Assembly: GCA_905221605.1 (NCBI GenBank)
Contig: CAJNDS010002556.1
Coordinates: forward strand, 182,001-246,000
DNA length: 64,000 nucleotides
Origin: Symbiodinium natans
Lineage: Eukaryota > Sar > Dinophyceae > Suessiales > Symbiodiniaceae
Direction of reading: 5' to 3'
Under the pieces are notes generated by a model that saw only the letters and a program-made list of their open reading frames with translations, was not told the DNA's origin and made no database searches. Below, piece after piece: positions 21,394 to 31,923 of the stretch; the stretch's first letter is position 1; each line of letters opens with the position of its first letter. Made by a program: the position numbers and the translations under genes.

Positions 21394-23052
21394 GTTACCG
21401 CCCAATTTAGGGGTTGTTAGGGTTTAGATGGTTTAGGGGTTTATAGGTTTAGGGGCTTCAGGGGCTTTAGGGTAGGGTGCAGACTTTAGGGGCTTCCGCG
21501 CTGAAGGGATCAAACCTTAAAGAGTCAGGGAGCTTCAGGGTTTAGGCGTTTAGGGTTTAGGGTTTAGGGTTTGGGGTTTGGGGTTTCGTATCTCAGGGTG
21601 TGAATTTGGGTTTATAGGGTGTGGGGTTGAGGAAGCCTACTGAAGGGCCACAGCTGTTTTGAAGCACGCGGTGTGTGCTCCCCGGCCTGTCTGATTCAGT
21701 GCCGAGATGGGGGACCCTAAGCCCGAAACCCTAAACCGCCGTGTGCTTGGCTTAGGGGGATCCCAGAGCATCCCCAATTCAGGGCCCTTACTAAGAGCCC
21801 TGTACCTGCCCGAAGACTTAGGTAGGCCCTTGTGATATTCCAGATTTTGCCTTATGGGGTTGAGGATCATGATCAGGAATCGCTTCCCTTATTGGGTTGA
21901 AGTGGATCATAATCAGGTGAATGCTTTCCGAGGGCTTTCAAAACCATCCTAGACGAGTTTGGGGTTTGGAGTTGGGGACGTTAGACCGTACTGGGTCGTA
22001 TGGGAGCCATGGATCCGCGTAGCATAGGCTCCCCAAAGACTTGTTCAGGGGTTCTGGGCTTTCGGGCTTCAGGAGTTTGGGGTTCCGGGATCGCTACGTA
22101 CGGCCACCCCCCGAAACCGTATGAACCCTAAACCCTAAACCCTAAAAAACCCTAAGCCCTAAACCCTAAAAGGCACATCAGGGGCCGGCAGAACGTCCGC
22201 CACAGGTGCGGGCACCCGCGCAACCTGCTTCCCGAAGTGCCATTGAGGGGGGGGGGGGGGGGGGGTCTCGCCAAGCCCACTTTCAGGCCGTACTTGAAGA
22301 AGTGCTTCGGTTTAGACAGGGTTTCAGGTTTGAGGTTTTGGGTTTTTAAGGGGGGAAGGGGGGTTTAGTGTTCAGTGCTTAACGGGTTTACCCTAAACTC
22401 CTAAACTCTAAACCCTAAACCCCAAGCCACCTCCCATGTCTTCGGGAGAGACAAAGAGCCAAAGCTGCGCAGGCGTTTTTCAAGGCCGCACCCAACACTG
22501 CTATCCCTAAACTCAGGGGGAGATTAGGAACTATACCCTGAACCCTGAAGCCCTAAGTCCTGAAAGAACCCTAGGCCCTGAAACCCTTTCAGGGTTTAGG
22601 GTTTAGGGGTACTCCTTATCAGACCGCCAGGAGAAACCCTTTTCTGCCTTAAAAACTACGTTCCTGAGCTTTTTTCCAGTAAATTCGGGTTTAGGGTTTA
22701 GGGTTTAGGATTTAGGGTTTAGGATTTGGGGTTTGGTTTAGAGTTCAGGGTTTGGGTTTTAGGGTTTAGGGCTTAGGGAACTAGCCCCAAGCACATGTGG
22801 GACAGCGTCTAGGCGGCCCTGTCAGCTCTGGAGCCTCGGACATGTAGGCTTTGGCGAGTAGGGGAAGTCAGGGGTTCGAGGGATTCGGGTTTGGGTTTAG
22901 GGTTTAGATTTTTGGGTTTAGGGTTTAGGGTTTGGGTTTTAGGGGTTTCGGTTTAGGGTACAGGGCTGAGGTCCAGGGCAACCTTGCAATCTTGCACCCT
23001 GGACACGGTTCGAGGGGGGGTGGGGGGTTGGTCTCCGACGCGCTTGCGCCAG

Positions 23053-23110
23053 CTTGCAGCCAATTCGCAGAGCCCGAGTTCGCGAATGTGGCCAAATCGG
23101 GGCCGCAAAG
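23053..23110 (+). CDS. Exon candidate
   Basis: 58 nt between cttgcgccag and a strong donor (GCAAAG|gtgaac). Two bases in, it reads CSQFAEPEFANVAKSGPQ. The same frame is open further left (DALAPA). Confidence 0.45.
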
Positions 23111-23315
23111 GTGAACTGCACAGCCAAGCCCTAAACTCTAAACACGAAACTCCCTAAACCCCAAACTCCCTAAACTCCCTAAACTCCCGAAACCCCAAAC
23201 CCTAAAACCCAATACTATCCCTCCAGAAACCCTGTAACGTTCTAATAAAAACTGCACCGCCCCCTAGACAACCACCGTGACTTTGAACGCAGTGGTTTTC
23301 TTTTGGTGGGGGTAA

Positions 23316-23450
23316 GGGGGGGGGGGGGGGGGGGGGGGGGTAGGGGGGGGGGGTAGGGGGGGGGGTAGGGGGGGGGGGGGGGGGGTAGGGGGGGGGGTAG
23401 GGGGGGGCAGGGGGGGGGGGGGGGGGGGGGTAGGGGGGGTGGGGGGGGCA
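23316..23450. repeat. Poly-G tract with TA interruptions
   Basis: Blocks of 8-30 G separated by single TA. Long proline-rich minus-strand frames here are artefacts. Confidence 0.9.
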
Positions 23451-23608
23451 ATGTGGCGGCAATGTTAGGGGGAACATTTGGAATGTTCTTGAGAAACCCG
23501 TCAGCTCCTTCATTATATATTCAGAGGTTGATAGGAATGGTATCTCTACTTGATGCTCAAAGTTAGATGATTATACCATTCCAATCTTCAAGCTTGGTGT
23601 TCTTGTAG

Positions 23609-23687
23609 GATTTGGCTAGTGTGCTTTTGCGGGAGTCCATCCCGGGTTTCCCTTCCCTAACCCCTGAGGGTGTTAAACGCTCCCCAG
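23609..23687 (+). CDS. Exon candidate, first of a two-exon model
   Basis: 79 nt between gttcttgtag and a good donor (CCCCAG|gtttgc). Phase 0 reads DLASVLLRESIPGFPSLTPE. It ends in phase 1, which matches the exon at 23748 across a 60-nt pyrimidine-rich intron (23688-23747). The intron length is a multiple of three without stops, so an unspliced frame is also possible. Confidence 0.5.
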
Positions 23688-23747
23688 GTTTGCGTGCCTT
23701 CCGTGCCTCAACCCCGCTAGGTTCCTTTTCCGTGTGCTGTGTTTCAG

Positions 23748-23851
23748 GTCACTGCCGCGCCGCTTCTTGCTTCTGTGCCAAAGCCGGCGCGCAGCAACGC
23801 ACGCAGTGGCAACACACATGTAGCACCCGCAGCAACAGGCAACTGCAGTAG
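23748..23851 (+). CDS. Exon candidate, second of a two-exon model, ends at TAG
   Basis: Very strong acceptor (gtgctgtgtttcag). Continuing the phase of the previous exon it reads HCRAASCFCAKAGAQQRTQW and stops at 23849-23851. Cys/Gln/Arg-rich. No family recognised. Confidence 0.5.
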
Positions 23852-23874
23852 AGGGCGGGCGAGGCCCTAAACCC

Positions 23875-24035
23875 TGAAGCCCTCAACCCCAAGCACTCAT
23901 ACACCGCGAAAAAACCCCATATCCTAAGCCTCTCAACCCCAACACCCCTGAACCCTAAAGGTTCCTACTATAGTCCGAAAAGGGCATGGAGCATGCATGT
24001 TCGCAGCACAAGGCGATGGCGGCAAACCTGCAAAC
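23875..24035. repeat. Dispersed duplicate of sequence near 58.1-58.46 kb
   Basis: Shares CCCAAGCACTCATACACC, TCCTAAGCCTCTCAACCCC, AAAGGTTCCT, TGGAGCATG and GATGGCGGCAA with 58130-58460, but in rearranged order. Confidence 0.5.
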
Positions 24036-24039
24036 CCTA

Positions 24040-24236
24040 AAGCCTACACCCTAAACCCCAAACCCCAAACCCTAACCCTAAACCCTAAACCCTAAACCCC
24101 AAACCCCAATCCCCAAACCCTAAACCCTAAACCCTAAACCCTAAACCCTAAACCCTAAACCCTAAACCCTAAACCCTAAACCCTAAACCCTAAACCCTAA
24201 ACCCTAAACCCTAAACCCTAAACCCTAACCCTAAAC
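24040..24236. repeat. Interstitial CCCTAAA array
   Basis: Nearly 200 bp, with the most homogeneous core at about 24118-24230. Confidence 0.9.
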
Positions 24237-24388
24237 ATCCCTAAACTCTAAACCGTACACATCCCTAAGCCCTAAACATCTCAAACCCTAATCCGAAAAG
24301 CCTCGCTCTCCCTCCCCGGCACGGCCATGCCGGGCACTCAGCCGGGGACTTCCAGACCGAGCCTGCCGGAACGGCATCTGGGGGACGG

Positions 24389-24541
24389 TTTAGGGTTTAG
24401 GGTTTCGGGTTTAGGGTTTAGGGTTGTTTAGGGTTTAGGGTTGTTTAGGGTTTAGGGTTTAGGGTTTAGGGTTTAGGGTTTAGGGTTTAAGGTTTAGGGT
24501 TTAGGGTTTAGGGTTTAGGGTTTAGGGTTTAGGGTTTAGGG
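24389..24541. repeat. Interstitial TTTAGGG array
   Basis: Faces the preceding CCCTAAA array across a 150-bp GC-rich island (24240-24388) that holds a possible 47-nt exon after cactcag. Confidence 0.9.
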
Positions 24542-24709
24542 TCGGGTGGGGGGGGGGGGGAGGGGGGGTTGCTCTACATAAGGAATGTACCACAACTGTG
24601 AAATACGGAACCCCTGAACCTCTTACCCCACCTAAGCGCCAAGCCCGCCCAACCCCAAAACCCCACCTAAAATAAAACCCCTGCCTACGGCGCACTGCAC
24701 CAGCCGTGA

Positions 24710-24844
24710 GCCGCAAAAGAACGCTTCTCGGATTTTAGAAAAGCGAAATTGAATTCGACATTCATGCAGACATCTGCGCTAAGAGCCACGGAGAGGGAGA
24801 AGTGGAGGGAAGTAAGGCTGCAAATAATGGGGAGAGAGCTCTGA
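24710..24844 (+). CDS. Coding-like segment, charged helix
   Basis: 44 codons to TGA at 24842. Reads AKERFSDFRKAKLNS, then TEREKWREVRLQIMGREL. It could start after gccgtgag or at a later acceptor (ttcatgcag). The minus strand is also open but reads a hydrophobic, low-complexity sequence. Confidence 0.4.
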   Translation, partial: AAKERFSDFRKAKLNSTFMQTSALRATEREKWREVRLQIMGREL

Positions 24845-25620
24845 ATTAGCAGAGAGAATGCAGAGAAGCCTCTTCCTAAAACCACCCCATAACCACACTG
24901 TCCGTCGCAGAGCTTAGGGCCAAAAACATCGGGTGAAAGGTTTAGGGCTTCGGGGAAGTGCATGGGATCAAAGACAATGCATGTGTAGCAGCTTTTCAGC
25001 TGAATGTGCATGTCGAATGGTGGCGTGCTCATGGTTTCAAAGACATGGGGCTCAGTGAAGGTTGGTGCTGCCCCGGTGGTTCATGGTCTGTGGTTCATGG
25101 TCTGTTGTTCATGGTGGGTTTAGGGTTTAAGGTTCAGGGTTTAGGGTGAGTTTAGGGTCTAAGGTTCAGGGTTTGGCTTTCGGGTTTTCACTCTGCCCCC
25201 ATTGTTCATGGCGGGTTTAGTTCAGGGTTTAGGGGCTGTGTTTAGCACCTATATTTTGTGACTACCAGATGTACAAGAGCCCACCCATGGGGCCGTGTGT
25301 TTTTTGGGCTCTTTCTTTTTTTGTGGGGGCCGGGTGGGTGGGGGGGGGGCGCCATTTGATACTCCAACTGTACTGAGGGTGGGGTGGTGAGGGTCTGAGA
25401 GGGGCAGGCTCAAAAGATGAACAAAACACAAAAAATCAGAATCTGCGTAGATCCTATGCTGTTTTTATGATTTGTTTTATGATTTCCACACCCACCCCCC
25501 CTCCTCCCTACCGCCTGCTTTTCTTTTGAAAATCATGAAGATCATAAAGCAGCCACAAACAAGCACAAGTGTTCTGAGGAGCAGGTTGGTTTTGCCAAGT
25601 TGTTTGCTTTGGGGGCTCAG

Positions 25621-25745
25621 GGCCGCCGGGGGGGTGCGGCCGCGCGGGCGAGGGCGCGGCCGGGGAGGCAGCGGAGGGCGGCTGGGTCGGCCCGGGCGGC
25701 CGGCCCGCAATGGCCGGGGCGGCCGGGGTGCTTGTTGAGTGTTAA
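25621..25745 (+). CDS. Exon candidate, very GC-rich, ends at TAA
   Basis: After gggggctcag a frame two bases in gives an Ala/Gly/Glu-rich segment (AGEAAEGGWVGPGG, then PAMAGAAGVLVEC) and TAA. Every third base is G or C. Other frames are also open because of base composition. Confidence 0.35.
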
Positions 25746-25948
25746 GCGTTAGGCTTGAAACCCTAAACCGCAAGCCTTAAGCCCAAGACCTGAGACCTCA
25801 AATGGAAGGAGGTTCATGGGTAGCTAGAAGCGGGGTCATAAGTGGGGTAACTCTAGTTCTAACTGGTTATAGCCTTATTTAGGGCACTTATAGTCCTACT
25901 TATCGAAGTTTGGTTGATGCGCGGACATATGTTTTTTCTTCTTAACAG

Positions 25949-26185
25949 CTCCAGCTCCGGCATGCTGTAATGGGCACACACCTCCGACCTTGTTCCGGCA
26001 GCTTCGGCACGATGAACCCCCAAACCTTACCACACTTGCTCTCACATGTCCCTAAACTCCTTGCCGCATCCCAAACACCTCAGGTTGGTGAGTTTGATGA
26101 GCCGCTGCTTCTGAACGCAGGCGCCGTCGACCATGCCGAAAATGCGAGTCATGGAAACTTAAACCAGATTGCAAGTTATGGAAAC
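25949..26185 (+). CDS. Long exon candidate
   Basis: Excellent acceptor (ttttttcttcttaacag). Phase 0 reads LQLRHAVMGTHLRPCSGSFG and PQTLPHLLSHVPKLLAASQT. A good donor follows at 26084 (CCTCAG|gttggtgag), but the frame stays protein-like beyond it (GEFDEPLLLNAGAVDHAEN), so the exon may run on until the CCCTAAA tract. No domain recognised. Confidence 0.55.
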
Positions 26186-26204
26186 CCTAAACCCTAAACC
26201 CTAA

Positions 26205-26835
26205 ACCCTAAACCCTAAACCCCTTTTTGTTGTCAAGGAAGATGCGAGTAGCAATATCCTTGTTTTCAAGGAAGATGCCATTAGCACTATCATGAGAGTC
26301 GTAGCTCTCGGCTCGTGTGTTCTCAGGCTTAAGATATACGTTTGAGTTGTAAGCTCGCCCAGAGATAAGAAGTACAGTACCATTTCCCCTTTCATACTGG
26401 CATGTTGCGCAAGAGTTCGGACATGTGTTTGGATAAAGAACTGGGGAGGATTTGATACGAATACTCTTTTGCGTTGGATTCGTGCGGAAGGAGATATTCA
26501 TGTCACCGCATGAGTCTTTAAGTCTTTGTCTTTCATTGTCGTCAGAGGGTTTGAGTAAGATTTTTAGGCGATATGCTTTTTGATCATCCGACATGTAACA
26601 GATAGTTTTTTTCCCAGGTATGATAAATTCATGTTTCGATTTGGAAGTTTTCTGCCATAATGGTTATTCCATAGTCTACAGTTTTCAGGTGAATATGAAA
26701 GCAAACACCATAGTTCCCCTATAACTGATACAGGCGCAACCTGAACCTCTCAGTTGCAGCAGGATCCCGGATTCCCAACACAAGCCCGACGATAGTTTCA
26801 TTAGGAGTCAGTTCAGCTTTTGCGCATCAGAAATC
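26205..26835 (-). pseudogene. Broken minus-strand protein gene, AT-richer insert
   Basis: Read on the minus strand, three consecutive stretches look like one protein. They are ELTPNETIVGLVLGIRDPA up to an in-frame TAG; the same frame continuing (VCFHIHLKTVDYGITIM) to a TGA; and, after a frameshift, a long open stretch from about 26660 to 26208 (contains KTICYMSDDQKAYRLK and a Cys cluster CPNSCATCQ). The last part alone has an ATG at 26594 and 128 codons. Base composition and codon use differ from the GC-rich exon islands, which suggests an independent origin. One stop plus one frameshift points to a decayed gene. Unrecognised introns are an alternative. Family unknown. Confidence 0.5.
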
Positions 26836-27182
26836 CAAGTGTAGCTTCAGTACAGGCCAAACCCTACACCCAAACAACCCAAAGCCCAGATGCTAGTCAA
26901 GGCCGATTGCCCTCAAAGCCGAAGATTGTTGAACCCCGAAACACCCCAAACCCACAAACCTAAACCACAAACCCTAAACTTAGGATATTGCGGGGGCGAG
27001 GGAGGGGGTTTTTCCTGGGAACCAACCTCCTTGAACCCCCCTTAAGGGCCTCACACACTGAAACCCGTCCAAGATTTGCGGAGGCTCAGGGAGCTTTGGG
27101 CTTAGGGAGTCTAGGAGGGGCTCAGGGGTTTAGGGTTTAGGGTTTAGGGTTCAGGGTTTAGGGATTTAGGCTTGGGGTGCAG

Positions 27183-27302
27183 CAAAGAAAGCGTCCGGCG
27201 ACGCTGCCTCACCCTCAGTCTTCAACCGTAGAGCAAGCACAACGGCCAGAGCCCAAGCCCCATACAGCCCTCTGCCCAAAGCCCCAAGAACCCACCACTT
27301 AA
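27183..27302 (+). CDS. Exon candidate
   Basis: After cttggggtgcag two frames stay open for about 40 codons. One reads QRKRPATLPHPQSSTVEQAQ and ends at TAA. The other reads KKASGDAASPSVFNRRAS. Frame undecided. Confidence 0.35.
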   Translation, partial: QRKRPATLPHPQSSTVEQAQRPEPKPHTALCPKPQEPTT

Positions 27303-27856
27303 ACCCTTTTTAAGGCCCTCTTGATCGCCCTCCGGCATGTTAAACACTCCGTGGTGCTCAACCACTGCTACATGACCCTTTTCAAACCCGAACCAAAACA
27401 CCCTTCAAGAACCCTTTCTATGTAAGTTCTAAACCCTAACCCTACATCCTAAACTCTAAACCTCAACCCCCTTTAGAAAACCCTGTCTATGAAAGAAACC
27501 CTTTTTCGGGAAAGGGCAGTTCTTTGAGCAATGGAATGGCCCTGGCCTCCCGGCCAGCCAGCTCCAAGAGGTCGGAGATTCGAATGGCTTTGCCTTGTGG
27601 TTTTTGAAGAGGTGGAGGGAGTTGGGGGTTTGGGGTTTCGGGGAAAATGCAGGTGAGGTACTGAGGGCGAGGTGAAGAGCAGTTCGGGGAAACTGCCCCT
27701 TTGAAATTGGCCTAAATGGAGCATGCTGGTGCTTAAGAGCATGCAGCTTCATCTGAGGCTTCAGGTCTCGGAATTGAAGTGTGGGACGCGGAGGGAGCCA
27801 CTTAGAAACCGAGAGGGAGAGGGACTGGGACTGGGACAGGGACAGGGATGGGACAG

Positions 27857-27975
27857 GGAGAGAGAGAGAGAGAGAGAGAGCGAGAGCGAGAGAGAGAGAG
27901 AGAGGAGAGAGAGTGAGAGACAGAGAGAGCGAGAGAGAGATAGAGAAAGAGAGAGAGAGAGAGAAAAAAAAAAAA
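27857..27975. repeat. (GA)n microsatellite with poly-A end
   Basis: AG-rich simple repeat ending in twelve A. Arg/Glu-rich open frames here are artefacts. Confidence 0.9.
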
Positions 27976-28502
27976 TATGATGATATTGATAATAAACATC
28001 TGCGACGGGAGGGGAGGAGGGCAGGTGACCCTAGAACGAAGGACGGAGGCAGAACCGCAATGGGGGTGTGGGGGAACTTGCACGTTTAGGGTTGAGGGCC
28101 AAAGCTTAGGGTTCAGTTTAGGCTAAACCCTTGAACCCTTAAACATTTCAACCCTTAAACCCTAAACCCTGGTTTTCAGGGGCACCAGGGTCTATGGCTC
28201 AGGATGTCATCGTTGTGCGGGTTAAAGGTTGGGCGTTTATGGGCAGCCTTAGGCCACCCACCAGAAGGGCGGGAAGCAACAGGCAACGTGGCACGAAGGT
28301 GAGGAACAAGTTCACGAAACAACAGCTACAGAAAGATCCTCATTAGTTCATTGAGATTTGTCAGTTTTTTTAACCTTTTCAACCCTAAACCCTGAACCCT
28401 AAACCCGCATATTTGAGAAAAGTCTTCAGATGCCTTTAAAATCACAAAAAGTCAACCCTAGACCCGAAAAGGCCGGGAATCATCCGGAGGTGCGGATCCC
28501 AG

Positions 28503-28567
28503 GCTCCATGCCGCTCCTGGCAGACGGCTTTGGCGCAGTGCGGGGCTTGAAAGACTGCAGCTTGCAG
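28503..28567 (+). CDS. Exon candidate with strong splice sites
   Basis: 65 nt between gcggatcccag and CTTGCAG|gtgtct. Two bases in, it reads SMPLLADGFGAVRGLKDCSL. Another frame contains SWQTAL, which would be PPR-like with a GC donor (TTG|gcgcag). TTTAGGG array follows. Confidence 0.45.
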
Positions 28568-28683
28568 GTGTCTGGTGGGGGAGGAGCGTTTAGGGTTTAG
28601 GGTTTCATGTTTAGGGTTGTGAGTTTAGGGTTTAGGGTTTAGGGTTTAGGGCTAGGGGGGGGGGGGTGTGGGATGGGGCAGAG

Positions 28684-28809
28684 CATTTTTGCGTTTCCCG
28701 TCCCTGGCTTGTTCAACAAGCGGCCGTAACCTGGGTTATGAAGGGGTTCTACGGAACACCCAAGGCCCGAAAAGTTCGGGTTGAGGGCTTACATACTCCT
28801 AGTTGCTAG
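28684..28809 (+). CDS. Exon candidate, possible C-terminus
   Basis: 42 codons to TAG after gggcagag, including VSRPWLVQQAAVTWVMKGF and GTPKARKVRVEGLH. No family recognised. Confidence 0.35.
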   Translation, partial: HFCVSRPWLVQQAAVTWVMKGFYGTPKARKVRVEGLHTPSC

Positions 28810-29024
28810 GAAACAGGGACTGGGGCAAGGATTCCTTTCTGAGGGGGCTCTGACATGGCACCGAATACCTTATCAGCCCTAACCTAAACCCTACCCACCC
28901 CCCCCCCCCCCCGAATTCCTTGCCCGGGACCTGTACCTGATGATTTTTTGTTTTCTTCGGGTTTAGGGTTGTGACATTTCCCTAAATCCTAAGCCTGACC
29001 TGACCTCGGCGGCTTCCATCCCAG

Positions 29025-29123
29025 GCCTGGCTGCAGGCTTGGGATCTTCAGACCTCCCCTTTCCGGCATGAACGCAACTCTAAGGCACCAATCTCCCCAA
29101 CAGTAGGCCCTAAACACTCCTGA
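29025..29123 (+). CDS. Exon candidate, possible C-terminus
   Basis: 99 nt, phase 0, after ggcttccatcccag. Reads AWLQAWDLQTSPFRHERNSK and stops at TGA. Decayed repeat sequence follows. Confidence 0.4.
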   Translation, partial: AWLQAWDLQTSPFRHERNSKAPISPTVGPKHS

Positions 29124-29514
29124 GAACCCTAAACCCTGCCAGCCCGAAAGCCATAAAAGCTCTAAAAGTCCTCAATAGTTCTAAAGCCTAAGAACCGTTA
29201 AATACTTCATGAACTCCGAAAGCCTTAAAACCTTCAACTACAACATTCAACACCCAATTATTCCCCTGTACTTGTAGCATATCTTCGCATATCATACGTA
29301 GTTTTGAATGTCGAAAAGGGAGGGGGGGGGGGGCCAGGAAGAAGGTAACCCCTAAACTTAAACCCGAAACCCTGAATGACGGGGGCGGGGGGGGTAGGGA
29401 GTGGGGGGGGAGGTAAAGCCCTAAACCCTAAACCCTGAAATATGGGAGGTGGAAGTAAACCCTAAACCCTAAACCCTAAACCTAAACCCTAAACCCTCTG
29501 TCATGTCACCTCAG

Positions 29515-29569
29515 GCTGGGCTCTGGCGTCCAGGGCCAGGGCACGAAGCAGCGCCTTGGCTGGCTTTGG
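29515..29569 (+). CDS. Exon candidate
   Basis: 55 nt between tgtcacctcag and GT (TTTGG|gtttct). Two frames are plausible (AGLWRPGPGHEAAPWLAL; LGSGVQGQGTKQRLGWLW). Confidence 0.35.
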
Positions 29570-30132
29570 GTTTCTAAAGCACCTGCAGAGTGAGGTTGCG
29601 GGTTGAGGGTTTCTGAGGGTAGCCCAAGAGCCGTTCAACAACATCCAGCTTGAATGTAGCTTTTGCCTAGAGTTCCAGTGCTCCATGAGTAGAAATATAC
29701 ACTCAAGTTCTTGCAGTTGAAAGGGTATCAAAGGTTACTCCGTAAGGCTCCTCTCACAAGCTCGTCCTCAAAGCTCCAGCCCCACCGCACAGGCCCAATT
29801 GTAATAAAGGAATCGGTCTTCTAGTACGGGTCCTTAGCTTCTTAGGTGAGCAGGCGACCTCCATCCATTTGGGGTGGCTCTTAAACCCGAAACCCTAAAC
29901 CTTATACACCCAAAACCCCTTAAACCCCAAAGGTAAAGGTTAAGTTTCGCTTCTTTCCGGTCGAGAACTCGGTCTCTGGGATGTCAGCCTAATATCCGGG
30001 GGCGTGCTGGGCCATAGGGTTTAGGGCTCAGGGTTTAGGGTCTATAGGGTTTGGGGTCTAGGGTCTAGGGTCTTTAGGGTTTGTGGTTTAGGGTTGAGGG
30101 TGTAGGAGAGCAACCACAACCACGGTTCCCAG

Positions 30133-30180
30133 AAGAACCTCCGAAGGATCAACGCCGCACTCCGTGGCTGCCTCAGCAAA
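30133..30180 (+). CDS. PPR-like exon (N-A-A-L helix)
   Basis: 48 nt, phase 0 at both ends, between acggttcccag and GT (AGCAAA|gttcac). Reads KNLRRINAALRGCLSK. The INAALRGC core matches helix A of a PPR unit (consensus N-A-A-I-S-A-C). It may belong with the PPR exons at 31495-36269. Confidence 0.5.
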
Positions 30181-30657
30181 GTTCACACTCTCAGGGCTTT
30201 TTCAACAAGCCCTAAACCCCAGCCGTAAACCCTGAACCCTAAACCCTTAAACCCTTAAGGGGATTAGGGTTTTGGGTTTAGGGTTGAGGGTCACGAAACC
30301 CTTCAACCGCAACACCTTCGATGAGGGCGCAACAGCCTAAAGCTGCCAAAAGCCCTGAAATTTCAAGGCCCTGAGCCTTTTTCAATCGCTGTCCATGCTT
30401 TGCGGGACTCGTCCTACGTTGTCCCTGCTGCTCTGAAGTAAGTGCAACTGCAGGAAACCTTGAAAAAACCGAAGTCTCCAAGCCCTTCCTGCATGGCAGC
30501 AATAATAGTTGGTTGCAGATGCTAAAAGACCCCAGCGAGAGAGAGGCACAGATAGCCGAGAGAAGGATGGGTTTTGGGTTTGGGGTTTAGGGTTTAGGGT
30601 CTAGGGTTTAGGGTTTAGGGTTTAGGGTTTAGGGTTTAGGATGGCTCTGTGGGGTAG

Positions 30658-30736
30658 TCTTTGGAATCATTCGTCCAAGCAGCCGCCGAGCTGAGCACCA
30701 AAGGGCTCTTGCTGGGTGAAGAAGTTAAGCGCGCGG
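30658..30736 (+). CDS. Exon 1 of a three-exon model
   Basis: 79 nt between ctgtggggtag and GT (GCGCGG|gtaaac). Phase 0 reads SLESFVQAAAELSTKGLLLG and EEVKRA, ending in phase 1. The next exon fits that phase. The intron (30737-30925) carries CCCTAAA-type words near its start. Confidence 0.5.
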
Positions 30737-30925
30737 GTAAACCCTAAAGCTCAAACCCTAAGCACTAAACTCTAGACGCTAAGTCAAGCCTTGACACAAG
30801 CTTGGGTGCGGGTTAGGACTTGTTCCTGTTTTGCGGGCGCCTTCTGGAATGGCCTTGATATGTTCTAAGCCCACCGAGCTCGGTTTCTCGCCACGAAGAA
30901 CTGTCGATGTTGCTCTGTTGTCTAG

Positions 30926-31030
30926 TCCTCAGAATCGTGACATCGTGCCACGTCCACAGTGAAGGGCCCATGGTTCGGAAACCTCACCCCTTGTTTGGCC
31001 CTTTGATACATCAGCATTTGCTTACAACAG
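30926..31030 (+). CDS. Exon 2 of a three-exon model
   Basis: 105 nt between ctctgttgtctag and a consensus donor (ACAACAG|gtaagag). In phase with exon 1 it reads LRIVTSCHVHSEGPMVRKPH and continues PLFGPLIHQHLLTT. No family recognised. Confidence 0.55.
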
Positions 31031-31137
31031 GTAAGAGAAGGAGAGCCCAAAGAAGCGCAGCCCTTGGAGCTCTGTTGGGGGCCCCCGAAAACACGGGGCT
31101 TCGGAAGCCCAAATTCTCCACCCCACAAGCTCCCCAG

Positions 31138-31286
31138 GCGAGTGCGAGTTTTCCTCGGCACTCCTGCTGCTGCGGCATTTAGGCCGATGCGAGAGGGTTT
31201 TTTATCCTCCTTGGGAATTATTTTTTGATTTTGTTTATATGACACCCAAGAGCGTATTGAAAATATACTTTTTATTAAGGTTCTAA
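31138..31286 (+). CDS. Exon 3 of a three-exon model, ends at TAA
   Basis: 149 nt after acaagctccccag. It continues in phase (ECEFSSALLLLRHLGRCER, then VFYPPWELFFDFVY) and stops at 31284-31286. Intron 31031-31137 is a compact 107-nt GT-AG intron without telomere-like repeats. The product is partly hydrophobic near its end. The start of the gene is not identified. Confidence 0.55.
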
Positions 31287-31494
31287 GTGGAGTATAGGTT
31301 TCGGGTTTGGGGTTTGGGGGTTTCGGGGTTCAGTAGACGCGTAGAGCCGTAGGTTCCCTGCATGATCCCACATGCGAGCCTTGAAAAAACTTAAAGCCCC
31401 CACATAACCCGAAACTTCCACCATAAACCCATGCCTGAATCCCGAGTAGAGGTTTTGGGTTGTGCATTTTCTGGTTTAGGTTGCTCTTGCCTAG

Positions 31495-31543
31495 AAGAGG
31501 CGGAGTTTCCGCTCGCCTCGATGCTGGTTCCTACAACGCAGTG
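31495..31543 (+). CDS. PPR exon (SYNAV helix)
   Basis: 49 nt after a strong acceptor (ttgctcttgcctag). One base in, it reads RGGVSARLDAGSYNAV to a GC donor (GTG|gccgca). Joined in phase 0 to the exon at 32706 it gives SYNAV-VASAARARRW, which aligns residue for residue with the PPR consensus. An alternative reading ending in a stop at 31564 is rejected in its favour. Confidence 0.55.
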
Positions 31544-31883
31544 GCCGCATCCTTAGCCCTAAGTAGGTTATGAGTCCAAACCTGCCCTACGTTGAGCGGT
31601 GATCTTAGAACGGTAGAAAAGTGGGTTAGCGTTTAGGGATTTGGATGCCGGAAGCCCCAAAGCATGGACCAGAAAATTTCTCGCATGACTCCTCATCTGG
31701 CGGCTCAGAGGGTCCTGGGGCCAATGGAACCAAATAGTAATCCCTAGTCGCCTTCCTGGTTCTTCGCGGGGACAAGGTACCTTCAAGAAGCCCCGAAGCG
31801 GGGCGGGGGGGCAACATATTGCGGCTTAGAACGCCTAGTTTCCAAGTAAGATGTAAAGCTACGAAGTCACCCTTACATCGCAG

Positions 31884-31923
31884 ACCTGCTGGCTTCAAGC
31901 TTCTGGCAAGCCGAGGTCAGAAG
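31884..31923 (+). CDS. Short exon candidate with strong splice sites
   Basis: 40 nt between cttacatcgcag and the near-consensus donor CAGAAG|gtgagt. One base in, it reads PAGFKLLASRGQK. It conflicts with direct joining of the PPR exons at 31495 and 32706, so it may be a decoy or an alternative exon. Confidence 0.3.

Noticed and set aside
16947-23513. Proline-rich minus-strand open frames at 16947-17249 and 23202-23513
   Set aside because: Translation of poly-G tracts.
27723-28089. Arg/Glu/Ser-rich open frames
   Set aside because: Translation of the GA microsatellite.
31495-31566. Terminal exon reading KRRSFRSPRCWFLQ to a stop
   Set aside because: Another frame of the same island gives SYNAV, which joins to the PPR exon at 32706 with perfect alignment.
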